A DNA stretch of 64,000 bases, taken from positions 4,401,001-4,465,000 of the forward strand of contig CANXME010002275.1 in the NCBI GenBank assembly GCA_948144175.1. Reading direction: 5' to 3'. Source of the DNA: Closterium sp. NIES-65 (taxonomy: Eukaryota > Streptophyta > Zygnematophyceae > Desmidiales > Closteriaceae). Shown piece by piece: positions 42,405 to 54,393 of the stretch. Numbering within the stretch: position 1 is the stretch's first letter; each line of letters opens with the position of its first letter. Both the position numbers and the translations under genes were made by a program. The notes beneath the pieces are model-generated. The model worked only from the letters and a program-made list of their open reading frames with translations, searched no databases and had not been told where the DNA came from.

Positions 42405-44546
42405 TCAATCTCTCTTCTGGCAAAGGTACACCACTGTAGACACACCAGCTACTGCCACCGCAGCAACAGCAGCAGCAGCAATGGCACCACGCCCCGTCAC
42501 GAGAAAGGACTCCCCCTGCCAGCTAGCCCACCCAGCTGAAGCGGTTTCCGCCTCTTGCTTCGCGAAGCTTTGGTGGAAACTGGTTACCCGGTTACAGCTG
42601 GGCAGTTTCGGCAACTGTCCCTGCGTCACTGGGCGAGAAGCGGAACTCTCAGAAGCAGAACCGAATCGCTGTGAAGGTGAGCCGCAGAGGTAACTATCCC
42701 ACCGCGTCGAAGAGCTGGGGGACGCGGAGACGCAGGAGAGAGATGAGTCCGTTCTAAGAGACATGCCGCCGCTGACCTCACAGCGAACGTCGTTACCAGC
42801 GGGTTCGGCGGACGCGATTGATGTCGACGAATAGGAGGCCGACGAGCAGCTGTGGAAGCTCGCCGAGCGAAGCCGATTAACGGCGTCCAGCGTGGAAGAC
42901 GGGCTGTGAGCCACGCCACCAGCGCCGCACTTGGAAAACTCGCAAGGGCTGTTATTCGATCCTTTTGACGCCTCGCTGCTGGAGCGAGAAGTCTGAGGAG
43001 AGATGTACTGAGCCGAGAAAGATCGCGTGACTGCAGCGGGAGCGCAGGAGCAGACTTCCGAACCAGCGTCAGAAAGAGCTGAACCGGAAGCCGAGCCGGG
43101 GATACGTTCGGAAGAGGCTTCAGGGTCGGCGGAAACACACCGCATTGAACCGAGACGATCAGCCTGCTCCTCGACCTGCTGCTGCGGCCAGAGCCCCATT
43201 CTCCCCCGCCAAAGGCGCTCCACCACGGAATCACCCATAACGTGGAGCTCCATGACATCTGCCACGTCATCAGGCATGACTTGGCCGTACCAATCCCCCC
43301 GAACCTCTCCAGTTTGCCCAGCGGAAGCAGCTGCTACCAATGCAGCGAGGGCTTCCGGAGGAAGCTGCTGCCTTCTCGCGCCAGACAGGAATCGATCCTC
43401 GGACCTTCTCCTTCCACAGTTATTGCACGAGGGTTTGCTCCGTTTGAATACAGACACGTTCCCAACACAAGCATCCATAGAGACATTCCGTGACAGATGA
43501 CAGCACGGCCAGACGTGCACGTCGATCAATCCTCGCCGTTCTATCTCCTCGCGGAATTTCGCCACAACTTGAGGGCCGATCGCACCGCAGAGTGAGTCTC
43601 GGGTAACATGGCAGCACACGAAGATATGGCACCCGGTAAGGGGTTCCGGCCAGAGCAAGCGAGGCTGCTCCTGCACGAGAGCCTCATCCACGAAACACTC
43701 TACATCGAAACGAGTCAACGACCTGTAGGTGTGAAAATACGGCATGCAAGAAGACAGACGAAGACAAACGCGAGGGAGATAGAAGGTGAGGAAGCATTCG
43801 ACGAAAAATGCAAACAAATATAACACAGAAGAGGTGGCATTCTAGGGAGAGCTGCAGACAAATATATTTCATAAGCCATAACGAACGAAGACTCTAACAA
43901 CGATAACAATGCAAAAGGCCTTAAAAGCTTCACTAACCTGTAAATCAACATTTCAGGGAAGACCAGAATGTCCCCATTATAGGAACCGGGGACGTCCCTC
44001 CCTTCACAGACGGTGAACATAGTCTGAAATCATCAAAAGACAAGGGGGTACATTACGGCAGAGGAAGCAAGATAAGTAAACATTCAGGATAAGTCACGGC
44101 AGAACTGCGATGGAAGCTTGCTAGCAAGTAACGTAATCAGCACTACCCTGAATACATACAAACAATAAAGAAACTGAAAGAGAGAGGAAACATAGAGGAT
44201 AACACGTAGCGTAGCTCACCTTTCTTTGCATCTCCTCCTCGCGAGCTTTAATACCAGCACGAAGTCTCCTCGGCATGCAGTCCCAGTCAAACGAAAACGG
44301 GTTCTCAGGCCAATTAGCGGGGCCCTTATGACACAAGAACACATGCCGGTCATGAAACGGCACACTACCGACCATGGAATCGTGAGTCTGAGCGTAACTC
44401 AACGGTATAAACGAATCTACACGTCTTGGAGGCGAGGAGTGCGACGAGCTCCTGGAACTTCCCGAATAAAGCGGATCGGACCAGGAATGCCTTCCCTTCA
44501 ACATACACGCCTCCCTAGACTTCGCATCACAAACGAGGAAATCCAT
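42405..44546 (-). CDS. AIM32/Apd1-like (sucrase/ferredoxin-like) thioredoxin-fold [2Fe-2S] protein, tail-anchored
   Basis: Three exons: 44546-44220, 44023-43938, 43722-42405; introns 44024-44219 and 43723-43937 have GT...AG ends and the joined frame gives 576 residues. Exon 1 has HDSMVGSVPFHDRHVFLCHKGP, exon 2 FTVCEGRDVPGSYNGDILVFPE, and exon 3 GCHIFVCCHVTRDSLCGAIGP and WYGQVMPDDVADVMELHV, all hallmarks of the plant sucrase/ferredoxin-like family. In Apd1/Aim32 the cluster is held by Cys-X8-Cys and His-X3-His. Here C174-X8-C183 is present, but the second pair reads H213-LSR-N217, so one histidine is Asn. A Ser-rich region of about 220 residues follows, then a C-terminal hydrophobic stretch (about 550-571) ending CQKRD, a possible tail anchor. 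Function inferred: redox or iron-sulfur related; membrane unknown. The nearby G2 insertion may affect 3' processing. Confidence 0.88.

Positions 44547-46184
<1,638 letters not shown>

Positions 46185-46222
<38 letters not shown>
46185..46222. repeat. Short (GA)n microsatellite
   Basis: 19 GA dinucleotides, a second and shorter tract of the same type 570 bp from the long one. On the minus strand it follows a possible exon. Confidence 0.95.
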
Positions 46223-46224
<2 letters not shown>

Positions 46225-46470
46225 TGGATTCGATTGTTTGGTTGGACATCGTTGGCTCGGCAGGTGACATGGTGTCTGTTTGCGCTTCCAGCAAGGAGAA
46301 GCCTCGGAAAGAGAGAGGCATCACAGATTCTGTGGGTGCGCCCCATGTCCGGTTCGGCAGGACAAGATTCAGTACGGGTTCTGCGGTGCACTGCTGCCGT
46401 AAGCTGCTGCACCACTGCACATACAAGTTCATACCCTCGGGCAACTCGACTGGAAAATCTTTCTCCCATT
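46223..46470 (-). other. Possible coding exon (low confidence)
   Basis: Minus-strand frame with protein-like composition (EGMNLYVQWCSSLRQQ, LVLPNRTWGAPTESVM, FRGFSLLEAQTDTMS) following a plausible acceptor ttttccag near 46461-46468. It runs into the (GA)n tract. It could be a 3' exon of the secreted-protein gene, but I could not match intron phases. No family recognised. Confidence 0.25.
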
Positions 46471-46710
46471 CCCCCACCCCCGTTTTTTCGTGATCCCCTT
46501 TCCCTCGTGCCGCAATCGAGATCAGTGTGTAGGTTCGGTAGAATCATGAGGTGAGCAAGCTCGCGGGGATTTGGCGCGGGTTCTCGTCTGGGAAGCGCGT
46601 CTGGTCTGGAGTCTGGTTGCATTCGTGCCGAGAGCGACCGGGATGTGCATTGCTGTCAGCAGGAGATTCGCAACTGTCATGTGGGCCAAGCCTTCCCGGA
46701 TTTTACTGAG

Positions 46711-47034
46711 CTACTTGGAAACTTTTGAGCCATTAATTGGATGGTAGTCTGGCTCCTCGCCTGATCGGGAGCCAACGGGAGGCGCAAAAGTGAACCCACC
46801 AACTGTGTGGACAATTCGCGCACCAAGATATGGTGTGTCATAAAATGCATTTGCTTGCAGCAGTGACGTTGTTCTGGCGCTTTGTGAGATGGACGCTGCG
46901 GCAACGCAGGACGCTCCCACGAAAGAGGGTAGGCTGGTGATGTGGCAGTCGTCCCTTGGAAATAGGAAAAGCCTCACACCGTGTGCTTCAATTGGTACGG
47001 ACGTGGCGGTTTCGACAGATTTTATTCGTGGTGC
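46711..47034 (-). other. Possible coding exon, product unrecognised
   Basis: Minus-strand open segment reading VETATSVPIEAHGVRLFLF...ANAFYDTPYLGARIVHTVGG...EEPDYHPINGSKVSK then TAG. It has no in-frame ATG at its upstream end, and its composition looks like real protein, so I read it as a likely exon of a minus-strand gene, perhaps the same gene as 47274-48248. Alternatively it is a chance open stretch. The remainder of 46471-47273 shows nothing else I can name. Confidence 0.35.
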
Positions 47035-47273
47035 ACCACATCTGTTGGCACTCGTTTAAAGTCGATTCCTTTTGAACACAACGGTTCGCAGTATCATTGA
47101 ATCCAGAACGGAAACAATTGCAGGAATCATTTCAATCTACAGAAACCAAGGCTGCAGATTGCTTCACAATGTTTTATCTTCAACGAGTGAAACTGAGAAT
47201 TCCAATTTTGACAAAATCGAAAATGGCGCACAACCCCAATAACTAAGGTACCTACTTCCCATTTCTGATACGT

Positions 47274-48248
47274 CTACAATACAAGTACGTGGAAGAGAAG
47301 ACAGCGGCGCTCTTCAGGGAAGAGATTGTTTCTGTCCCCCTTGTTCAGATTAATGACACCACCATTAGGAGCCTTCAGCTGAACGCTGGCCAGTGGCAGG
47401 CGCACACAACAACCCTGAAATGCTTCTGTTGGAAGGTTCTTCTGAAAAGTCCGAGCGTAGACCCTTGCTGGCTGTAGAGGGCGCAAAGGAATGGGATGGG
47501 CGATGGGAAGGAAAGATGGTGAGATGGGGGGATGGATGATTACGGGGCGAGCGGGAGCAGGTAAAGAGCATTGTTCGAAGCATTCTGCGAAAAAAGCTGC
47601 TTTGCCTATTTTGTAGGTTTTTTAGCTCACCTCTCCAGTTGCATAGAATTGATCATCTGCGTGTGCCACGCTCGTTGCCAGCTCTCCTGCCTTGCAATTG
47701 CAGTACTCCGCTTTCCCAGTCGCATCCACCTCCACGTGGTAACCGTCAGCCTTCGTTTTGCCCTCGCCAATGTCGTCAACGCTGGGCGAAACGCTGGTGG
47801 CGATATTCAAGCTCACGGGGCGGTCCCCGTTGCGCTGGGAATCCAGCAGCACAAGTTGAGAGACGAAAGGGAGGCGAAGAGAGGGCAGACCGAGAGGACC
47901 CAGCAGGTCAAAATAGAAATCGCAGGCGGGCAGCGCGCCGAAATCCTCGCAAACTTTAGAAGCCCCCTTGGAAAAGTGTCCGCCAGGAAGTTGAGAAACG
48001 AAGCTTGCTATCGTGGCAGCTTCTAGAAGGACTGCTTTGAGCTTGGCTCCTGCCGCTGCGCCGAGAGCTGCAGCCACGGGGTTGGGAAGGGGTATGATTT
48101 GCTCCAAGGCCCGACGAGACCCGCGAAGTTCTGTAAGGTTACGACGCGGAGCGACGGTTCCCGACGAAATGGATGGACCTGCAGCAGTGGTAGCGGCGGC
48201 TCCAAAGAGGCAAACGACTGATACAAGGAGGGCACGCGGGACGGCCAT
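47274..48248 (-). CDS. Probable secreted protein of unknown function, at least two exons
   Basis: Start chosen at ATG 48246-48248 because MAVPRALLVSVVCLFGAAATTAAG is a good signal peptide; an upstream in-frame ATG at 48287 would spoil it. Exon 1 (48248-47631) continues through a KVCEDFGALPACDFYFDLL region and SEP-rich loops to EYCNCKAGELATSVAH, then a GTGAGC donor. An acceptor ctacag (47472-47477) allows exon 2 from 47471 in the same phase (PARVYARTFQKNLPTEAF) to TAG at 47274. Four or more Cys after the signal suggest disulfides. Exon 2 and the true 3' end are uncertain; further exons may lie at 46.2-47.0 kb. I do not recognise the family. Confidence 0.5.
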
Positions 48249-48339
48249 GTCGCTGTGAATAAAATTTGAGGGTTCGAAGTGATTCACTCTTTGTAAAAAG
48301 GAAAAGCTTGCATATGATTTCAGCGAACGGTGTGACTAT

Positions 48340-48549
48340 CTAGCGTGCGGAATTCAGGCGGACGAAGAATGGGTAGCCCAGACGGCGCCAAGAGCGCCAC
48401 GATGCGCCATTGATCTTGCGAACATCCAATCCGAGCGAGTCCAGAATCGAATCGCGTAAATCGGATGACAGTGAAAGAGCTGATAAATCACGCAAAGGTT
48501 CCCGCACATTCGGTGGAACCAAGAAGAGCGCCATCATGACGTCTAACAT
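48340..48549 (-). CDS. Small hypothetical open frame (69 codons) or terminal exon
   Basis: MLDVMMALFLVPPNVREPLRD...GASWRSWRRLGYPFFVRLNSAR on the minus strand, 91 bp upstream of the secreted-protein start. Protein-like composition, no family recognised. It could be a separate small gene, the last exon of an upstream gene, or a leader frame in the 5' region of the next gene. Confidence 0.25.
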   Translation of the reverse strand: MLDVMMALFLVPPNVREPLRDLSALSLSSDLRDSILDSLGLDVRKINGASWRSWRRLGYPFFVRLNSAR

Positions 48550-49077
48550 TGGGGCAGACTACCACTAAATAAAGTGCAGTCTTCGTCGGGAAATTCTGAG
48601 TGACTAGACAGTTCGACAGGCAGTGACAGACAGTTCGCTCAGTGCGGAAGCTTGGAACTTGCTTGTCATTTCTGCACCATCATACGCGATTGTTGGTCTT
48701 TCGAGAACACACAACAGCTATTATAAGCCTGTCTATTAGTAGAGTTATGAACACGAAATATACTAGACTTTACTAGAACAAGCAAACCAAATTTATAACT
48801 CTGCCACTGACCGAACCATGAAAATTAGCGAAACATTTTATATTAGTTGGTCTTTGAAATGAGGCATCTTATTTCATCAATTCTGCTGCCTGGCTCATGG
48901 ACTGTATAACACTTGTTTCTAGTATACGATACCATGAACATCACTTCTGTTGCAATTTGCTGATTAACGAGTTACTGCAAATTCATATGCTTTTAGCGAA
49001 AGAGCTTTTACCACCGCTTGCGATGCGGTGCGAACTGCATGGAGTAGTGACGGACGAATGAGTAACGGAAATGCACG
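48550..49077. other. Intergenic sequence left of G3, no gene recognised
   Basis: AT-rich compared with the rest of the window. The last five bases, gcacg, should be the G3 target copy; its partner is outside the window. Confidence 0.55.
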
Positions 49078-49420
49078 TGTTACGAGTGCAATTGAGTGAA
49101 CGAACGAGAATTGCACTATCCAAGCAAGAGTACAATGAGCGAAGGCATGAGCGAATAATATATAGCGAAACTACAGTGGTAACGGTAATGGACTGTGGTT
49201 GTCGCGCGACGGGCCCGGGACTGAGGTTCGGAAAAGTATCGAAGCGGAGGCCCGTGGCGCGAGTTACCCGCCGAGCCATGAGGTCGGGGTGCGACGTGCG
49301 AAGGTGGCGGGCAGATTGTCGATGCGAGGACTGCGAGTGGTAACGGTGCTGACTGTGGTGCTACAGTGATGTACGCGTTGAGCAGCGATGCGAAGTAAGG
49401 AAAAAGAGGTTTTCCTTACA
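49078..49420 (-). repeat. G3 3' LTR
   Basis: 343 bp, TGTAAGGAAAAC...CGTAACA on the minus strand. Clearly diverged from the G2 LTRs (many substitutions, a 2-bp gap around aagcaagagtac), so G3 is a separate, older-looking copy. Confidence 0.92.
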
Positions 49421-49508
49421 CTACCCCCCCCTTTAAGGAGGTCCTCCTTACGAAAGTGCGTGTATATCCCTGAAATTTCGGCTGCGCAGATACTCGGTGA
49501 GGACGGGG

Positions 49509-49848
49509 TTGTCAAAACATTATAGCTTATGCTTTTGTGTAGGCTGTAGTGGGGTATCCCATAGAGGGTACAACCCAATTAGGGCTGGTACTTGTACCCA
49601 CTTTATTCATAGTTCATTCATCCTCGTTTCAGTTTTCTCATGGTATCAGAGCGAAGGTCTCGGGTTCGAATCCCGGTGTGTGCACTTCGGACATCCCAGT
49701 GCGGGGGGGTGTCAAAGGTCCACTGGTGATCCCCGATTGATCCTAGGGAAGGGTTACGAGCACGTTGGCCTGGGGGGTTATGGGCGCACTTACCCGCTAC
49801 ACAAACAAGCCCTTTTATCCCAATGGTCTAGTGGTTGGGATTCTGACA
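49509..49848 (+). mobile_element. 340-bp LTR/tRNA-derived insertion with GGGGT target duplication
   Basis: Flanked by GGGGT (49504-49508 and 49849-49853), and removing it restores the G3 sequence. It begins with a complete 132-bp family-A LTR (49509-49640) and a perfect iMet primer site tggtatcagagc (49641-49652). Next comes a T-arm/B-box-like segment ggttcgaatcccgg (49662-49675), and the end, tcccaatggtctagtggttgggattct (49818-49844), resembles the 5' half of tRNA-Glu, followed by GACA. There is no 3' LTR; the termini are TGTCA...TGACA. Confidence 0.8.
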
Positions 49849-49853
49849 GGGGT

Positions 49854-52235
49854 GGTTTTCGATTCTGTCCAGGGGAACCCAATTGTCTTCGGTGGGTGTA
49901 CGGTCCTTCCAGCGGAGTAAGAGCTCGATCCTTCGGGCTCCTCGAGGGTCGCGAACTCTGTGACTCTGGATTTTCTCGGGGGTGATGATTGGTTAAGTCG
50001 GCGGTCTTGTCATCCTGGCTGGGCGATTGCGTGGCAGTTGGCTCGTGGACGGGACGTAAGGGCGAAGTAGGCTGACGTGGAACGAGGGGCTGACGTACCA
50101 GTCAGCAGGGAGGAGGAGGTGGGCGGTGACAGGTGTAAGCATGTGGCTTAAGCGAAATGGCCCGCAGTATCGGGGGCGGAGTTTCGGGGTGATGGGCAGT
50201 CAGAGATTTTGGGTGTCGAGCAAAACTAAGCCGTCAAGCTGGTAAGTGATAGGTCTGCGGTGGCGGTCGGCGTTGCGTTTAGTGATGATGTTAGCTTTTG
50301 TAATTGCGTGTGCTGCCCTGGTCCGTGCTGCTTGCAAAATTTCGGCGAACTATTGCGCGCGTGGAACCGGGTTCTCGGGATTCGAGGTCATGGGTGTTGT
50401 TGGGTCTTGTCCGTAGTTCAGGTAAAACAGTGATTGTTGGGTCGTGGCGGATGGGGCGTTGTTGTATGCGAATTCGATGAGTGGCAGTTGCTGTTCCCAC
50501 GCGTTTGGGTTGTCGCGAGTGGCCCGGATGAGCTGTTCCATGGTCTGATTTGTCCGTTCTGTCTGTCCGTCTGTTTCAGGGTGGTACGATAAACTAAACT
50601 GTAGTCGCGTACCGAACTGCTGCCACAGGTTCCGCCAGAAGTTGCTGGTGAATTTCGTGTCTCTGTCGCTGATGATTGATGCTGGTATCCCGTGCAGTCG
50701 AACGACGGTAGAGATGAAGAGGCGGGCTGTTTCTTCGGCTGTGATTGATTTTTTGCAGGCTGTGAAGTGTGCCATTTTCGTCAGTCGATCGACGACGACC
50801 AGGATCGCGTCATTCCCACTCGCCCCGCCCGGTAACCCCGTAACGAAGTCCATCGTTACCTGCTGCTAAGCACGCTCTGGAAAAGGGATTGGCTGCAACA
50901 GTCCCGCCGGCCGCTTCCGTGTTGACTTCATGATCTGGCAATTGGGACACGATGCCACGTGTCGCTGCACGTTGGTCAACATTTCGGGCCAGTAATAATA
51001 CCGCTGCAGCTCCTGCCGTATTTTTTCTACCCCGAAATGTCCCGAGGTAACCCCGTCGTGTGCCTCCTGTAATAGTAATTTCCCTAGCAGTGTGTACCCT
51101 GGTATCCAGATGCGGTCGGTCCCAGCTTTTACGTAATAGACTCCCTTGGCTGCTGCGAATTGCTGTGAATTTCCTCCTGTGAAGAATGGGTCCATTTGAT
51201 ATCCGTGGGTAAATAGTCTTGTAAGTAGCGGGCTGGTCTGGGCGAGTAGTATCGCGTGGATCTGGGCAGTGGGGCGGGTCAGTGCGTCGGCGATGTTCGA
51301 GGCTCCCTTTTTTGTAGGTGACTGTGAAGTGGAAATTGGATTCGAGGAAATCGAGCCAGCAATTCTGTCGTGGGCTGAGGTGGGGCTGTGCGCGGAGGTA
51401 CTGTATTGATCGGTGGTCTGTCTGTACTGTCACGTCTGCGCCGGTCAAGTAGCAGCGCCACACTTTGAACGCATGAACGATCGCAAAAAATTCGCGGTCG
51501 TGTATCGGGTAATTTCGCTCGGGCGGATGCAGTTTTCGTGACTCGTATGCAATGGGCTGTAGGCCGTTGCCGAAGTCCTGTAGCAGTACGGCTCCAATGG
51601 CGATGTGGCTTGCGTCTGTAACAACCTCGAAGGGGCGATGTGGGTTGGCGATGCGCAGGACGGGCGGTGAACAAAGAACATTTTTCAGGGTAGAGAAGGC
51701 AGCATGCTCTTTCTCCCCCCACTTAAAAGCGAACCCCTTTCGTAGTAAATCCGTCTGCGGGGCAGTCAACTGTGCCATGTCGGGGACGAACCAACGAACA
51801 TAATTAATGAACCCTAAAAAACTCTGCAGTTCCGTTATGTTCGTCGGGGGGTGCCATGCTTTGACCGTGTCCAACTTCTTTGGGTCGATTTCAACCCCAG
51901 CCTCCGAAATGACGTGCCCCAAAAATTCTAACCTATCCAGGAAGAACTCGCACTTGGAACCCTTGGTCAGTAGGCAATGCTCGTCTAAAACCTTAAAAAC
52001 CGCTTCCAGATCCGCTAAGTGCTGCAGCTTATCCTGACTGTAAACTAGGATGTTGTCGAGGTAAACTATGACACATTTATCTAAGAGCAGCCTAAATGCC
52101 TCGTTCATGGTCATTTGAAAAGTCGCCGGTGTGTTGGTCAGCCCGTAAGGCATCACAGTGTACTCGAACGACCCGTACCTAGTCCTAAATGTTGTCTTTG
52201 CGCAGTCCGATGGTTCGACCCGAATCTGATGGTAA
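49854..52235 (-). pseudogene. G3 pol remnant: RT, RNase H, integrase
   Basis: Integrase core (50350-50853, MDFVTGLPGG, SDRDTKFTS, HPETDGQTERTNQ intact) continues to the C-terminal region at 49854-50349 across a TAG at 50350-50352, where G2 has CAG. Another TAG at 50866-50868 replaces TGG before QQVTMDF. RNase H and RT (to 52156 and beyond) show at least one frameshift near 51310. The RT motif is VIVYLDNILVYS (52045-52070), Asp to Asn at a catalytic metal ligand. Nonfunctional. Confidence 0.88.
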
Positions 52236-52546
52236 TGAGAAGAAACGAGAATGAATGACTAAGGAATGGAAGTGATACAAGTATGCAACCCTGAAATTGT
52301 GTACCTACACTACAGCCTACACAACATTATAATTTGACACACACCCATAGGTAAAGTGGGGGAGAACAAGGGGTCACAAGACCAGTCAAGCAAAGCAAAG
52401 CAAGCACAGGGTGGATCACAAAGTCACCACACATTCCAAGCACAAGTTCAAGGCCACAAGGCCAGTTCACATGCAAGAGTACATATATATATAGTAGGCT
52501 AGACAAGCAAGAGCAGGGGTATATATATGTAACAATACAAGCACGG

Positions 52547-53124
52547 TCAAGAGGTGAGCAAGTGAGGCAAGACAGGCACAAGACCAAGATGAGTAAACAA
52601 GCGCTGATGATCACAAGGCGCAAGTGCCTTGGTGAAGATATCAGCAGTGTTGGCCTCAGAGGCCACGTACGCAAGACGTAGCTGACCACGCTGCTGCAGC
52701 TCACGAGCAAGGAAGTAGCGAAGAGCAATGTGCTTCGTTCTGTGCTCCAGTCTCTGCTCTCGACACAAGGCCAGCATGGCCTTGTTGTCTACGTACGACA
52801 CCGGAGGAGAACGAGGCACCTCGCCAAGGTCAGTCAGCAGGTAGGTGAGCCAGCGAAGCTCCTGTGCAGCCATGGCTCCTGCGTAGATCTCAGCCTCACA
52901 ACTAGAGCCGAGAACAGAAGATGAGCGGGTAGCCCGCCACGAAACAGAGCCGGAACCAAGGCTGAAGGTGTAACCCTGTGACGACCGCTGCGTAGCCTGG
53001 TCGTCCGCCCAAGAAGCGTCTGCGTGGCCAGAGAGGACCACTGGTCTCTGCCCTCCAAGCACAAGCCCGATGCCCAACGTACTGCACAAGTAGCGCAACA
53101 CCCTCTTTGCTGCAGCCATGTGCT
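52547..53124 (-). pseudogene. C5 RNase H end
   Basis: HMAAAKRVLRYLCSTLGIG...GHADASWADDQATQRSS...YVDNKAMLALCREQRLEHRTKHIALRYF...ASEANTADIFTKALAPCDHQR to a stop at 52547. This stretch is uninterrupted. Its upstream RT lies at 59283 and beyond because C6 was inserted between RPE and HM. Confidence 0.9.
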
Positions 53125-53256
53125 TGTCAAACATTATATATGTTCTGCTTGTGTAGGCTACAGTGGGTTAGCCTATAGGGGGTACACAATTCTAGGGTTT
53201 CCTACTTGTACTCATTTCACTGCTAGTTCATCCATTCCTGTTCGTTTTTTCTCACA
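53125..53256 (+). repeat. C6 5' LTR
   Basis: 132 bp, tgtcaaacatta...ttctcaca. Partner 59151-59282. Confidence 0.95.
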
Positions 53257-53344
53257 TGGTATAGAGCGGGTCCTTCTACGGACCGTTTTTTTTTGGGCCC
53301 ACCGAAGCGCCCCCCGAGGCGCGATTTTTTTTAGCGACCCCTCG

Positions 53345-54245
53345 GGTCGTCATTTTCCCTGCGGCCCCGCCGCTTTCACTGTCGCGGCCCCGCCCCGGCC
53401 TTTACGCGGCCCCGCCGCCTGCTCTCACGCGGCCCCGCCCCGGCTTCTTCGCGGCCCCGCCGCCTGCTCTCGCGCGGCCCCGCCCGGGCTTCTACGCGGC
53501 CCCGCCTCGGCTTTCACGCGGCCCCGCCGACGGCTTTGTCGCGGCCCCGCCCCGGCCTTTACGCGGCCCCGCCGCCTGCTCTCACGCGGCCCCGCCCCGG
53601 CTCCTTCGCGGCCCCGCCGCCTGCTCTCGCGCGGCCCCGCCCCGGCTTCTACGCGGCCCCGCCCCGGCTTTCACGCGGCCCCGCCGACGGCTCTGTCGCG
53701 GCCCCGCCCAGGCCCTTACGCGGCCCCGCCGCCTGCCCCCGTCGCGGCCCGGTCGCCTCCTGACGGCCCCGCCGTCCCTTCGTGACGGCACCGCCGTCCC
53801 TTCCTGACGCCCCCGCCGTCCCCTCCTGACGGCTCCTGCCGTCCCCTTCTACCGGCCCCGCAACTGCACCTGCTGGCCCCGCCGCTGCACCTACCGGCCC
53901 CCACCACCCACCCCACCTTTTCCCGTCGCCTGTCGAGGCGACCTGAGGGGTGGCAGGTGCGTGGCCTCCCCTGCTTCTCCTCCTCCTTCATCGCTCACCT
54001 GCAGCAGCCGAGCCGCCCCACCGCCGAGCCGCCCTGCACCCGAGCCGCCCAGCAGCCGAGCCGCCCTGCCGCCGAGCCGCCGGGTCGCTGAGCTGCTAAG
54101 CTGCAGTTGCTACCGAGCCGCCCTGCCGCCGAGTCGCCGAATCACCGAGCTGCTGAGCTGCAGTTGCTGCCGAGCCGCCTTGCCGCCGAGCCGCCCGAGT
54201 CGCCCGAGCCGCCGAGCCGCCGAGCTGCCGAGCCACTGAGTCGCC
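53345..54245 (+). repeat. GC-rich tandem arrays in the C6 leader
   Basis: cgcggccccgcc-based units of about 30-36 bp (53355-53750), then gacggccccgccgtcc units (to about 53840), then gccgagccgcc units (about 54005-54245). C-rich on the sense strand. It occupies the place of leader plus capsid in C3. Open in several frames but not credible as protein. Confidence 0.88.
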
Positions 54246-54393
54246 GAGCCTACTCTTCCCACCACTGGTGAGCTCTTGCCCTGCTAGCACGCTGCGCGTC
54301 GCCTGCTTGCCTGCCTGCCTGCCTTTTGGCTTGCCTGGCTGTCTGCCTTCCTGCTGCTAGTCCTGCTCCTGCTGCTGTCTGCTCCTGCTCCAG

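Larger units (their letters stand above)
49078..52235 (-). mobile_element. Ty3/gypsy element G3 (same family as G2), left part only
   Basis: 3' LTR 49078-49420 (343 bp), close to the G2 LTR. Then chromodomain-like end, integrase, RNase H and RT reading leftward. It is interrupted at 49509-49848 by a 340-bp insertion and at 52236 by copia C5, still in RT. The gag half and 5' LTR would lie beyond C5, outside the window. Confidence 0.92.

Noticed and set aside
49818..49853. Complete tRNA-Glu gene
   Set aside because: Only the 5' half (to about position 27) is present. The following ggttttcgattc resembles a B box but belongs to the G3 sequence restored after excision, and no acceptor-stem closure is found.
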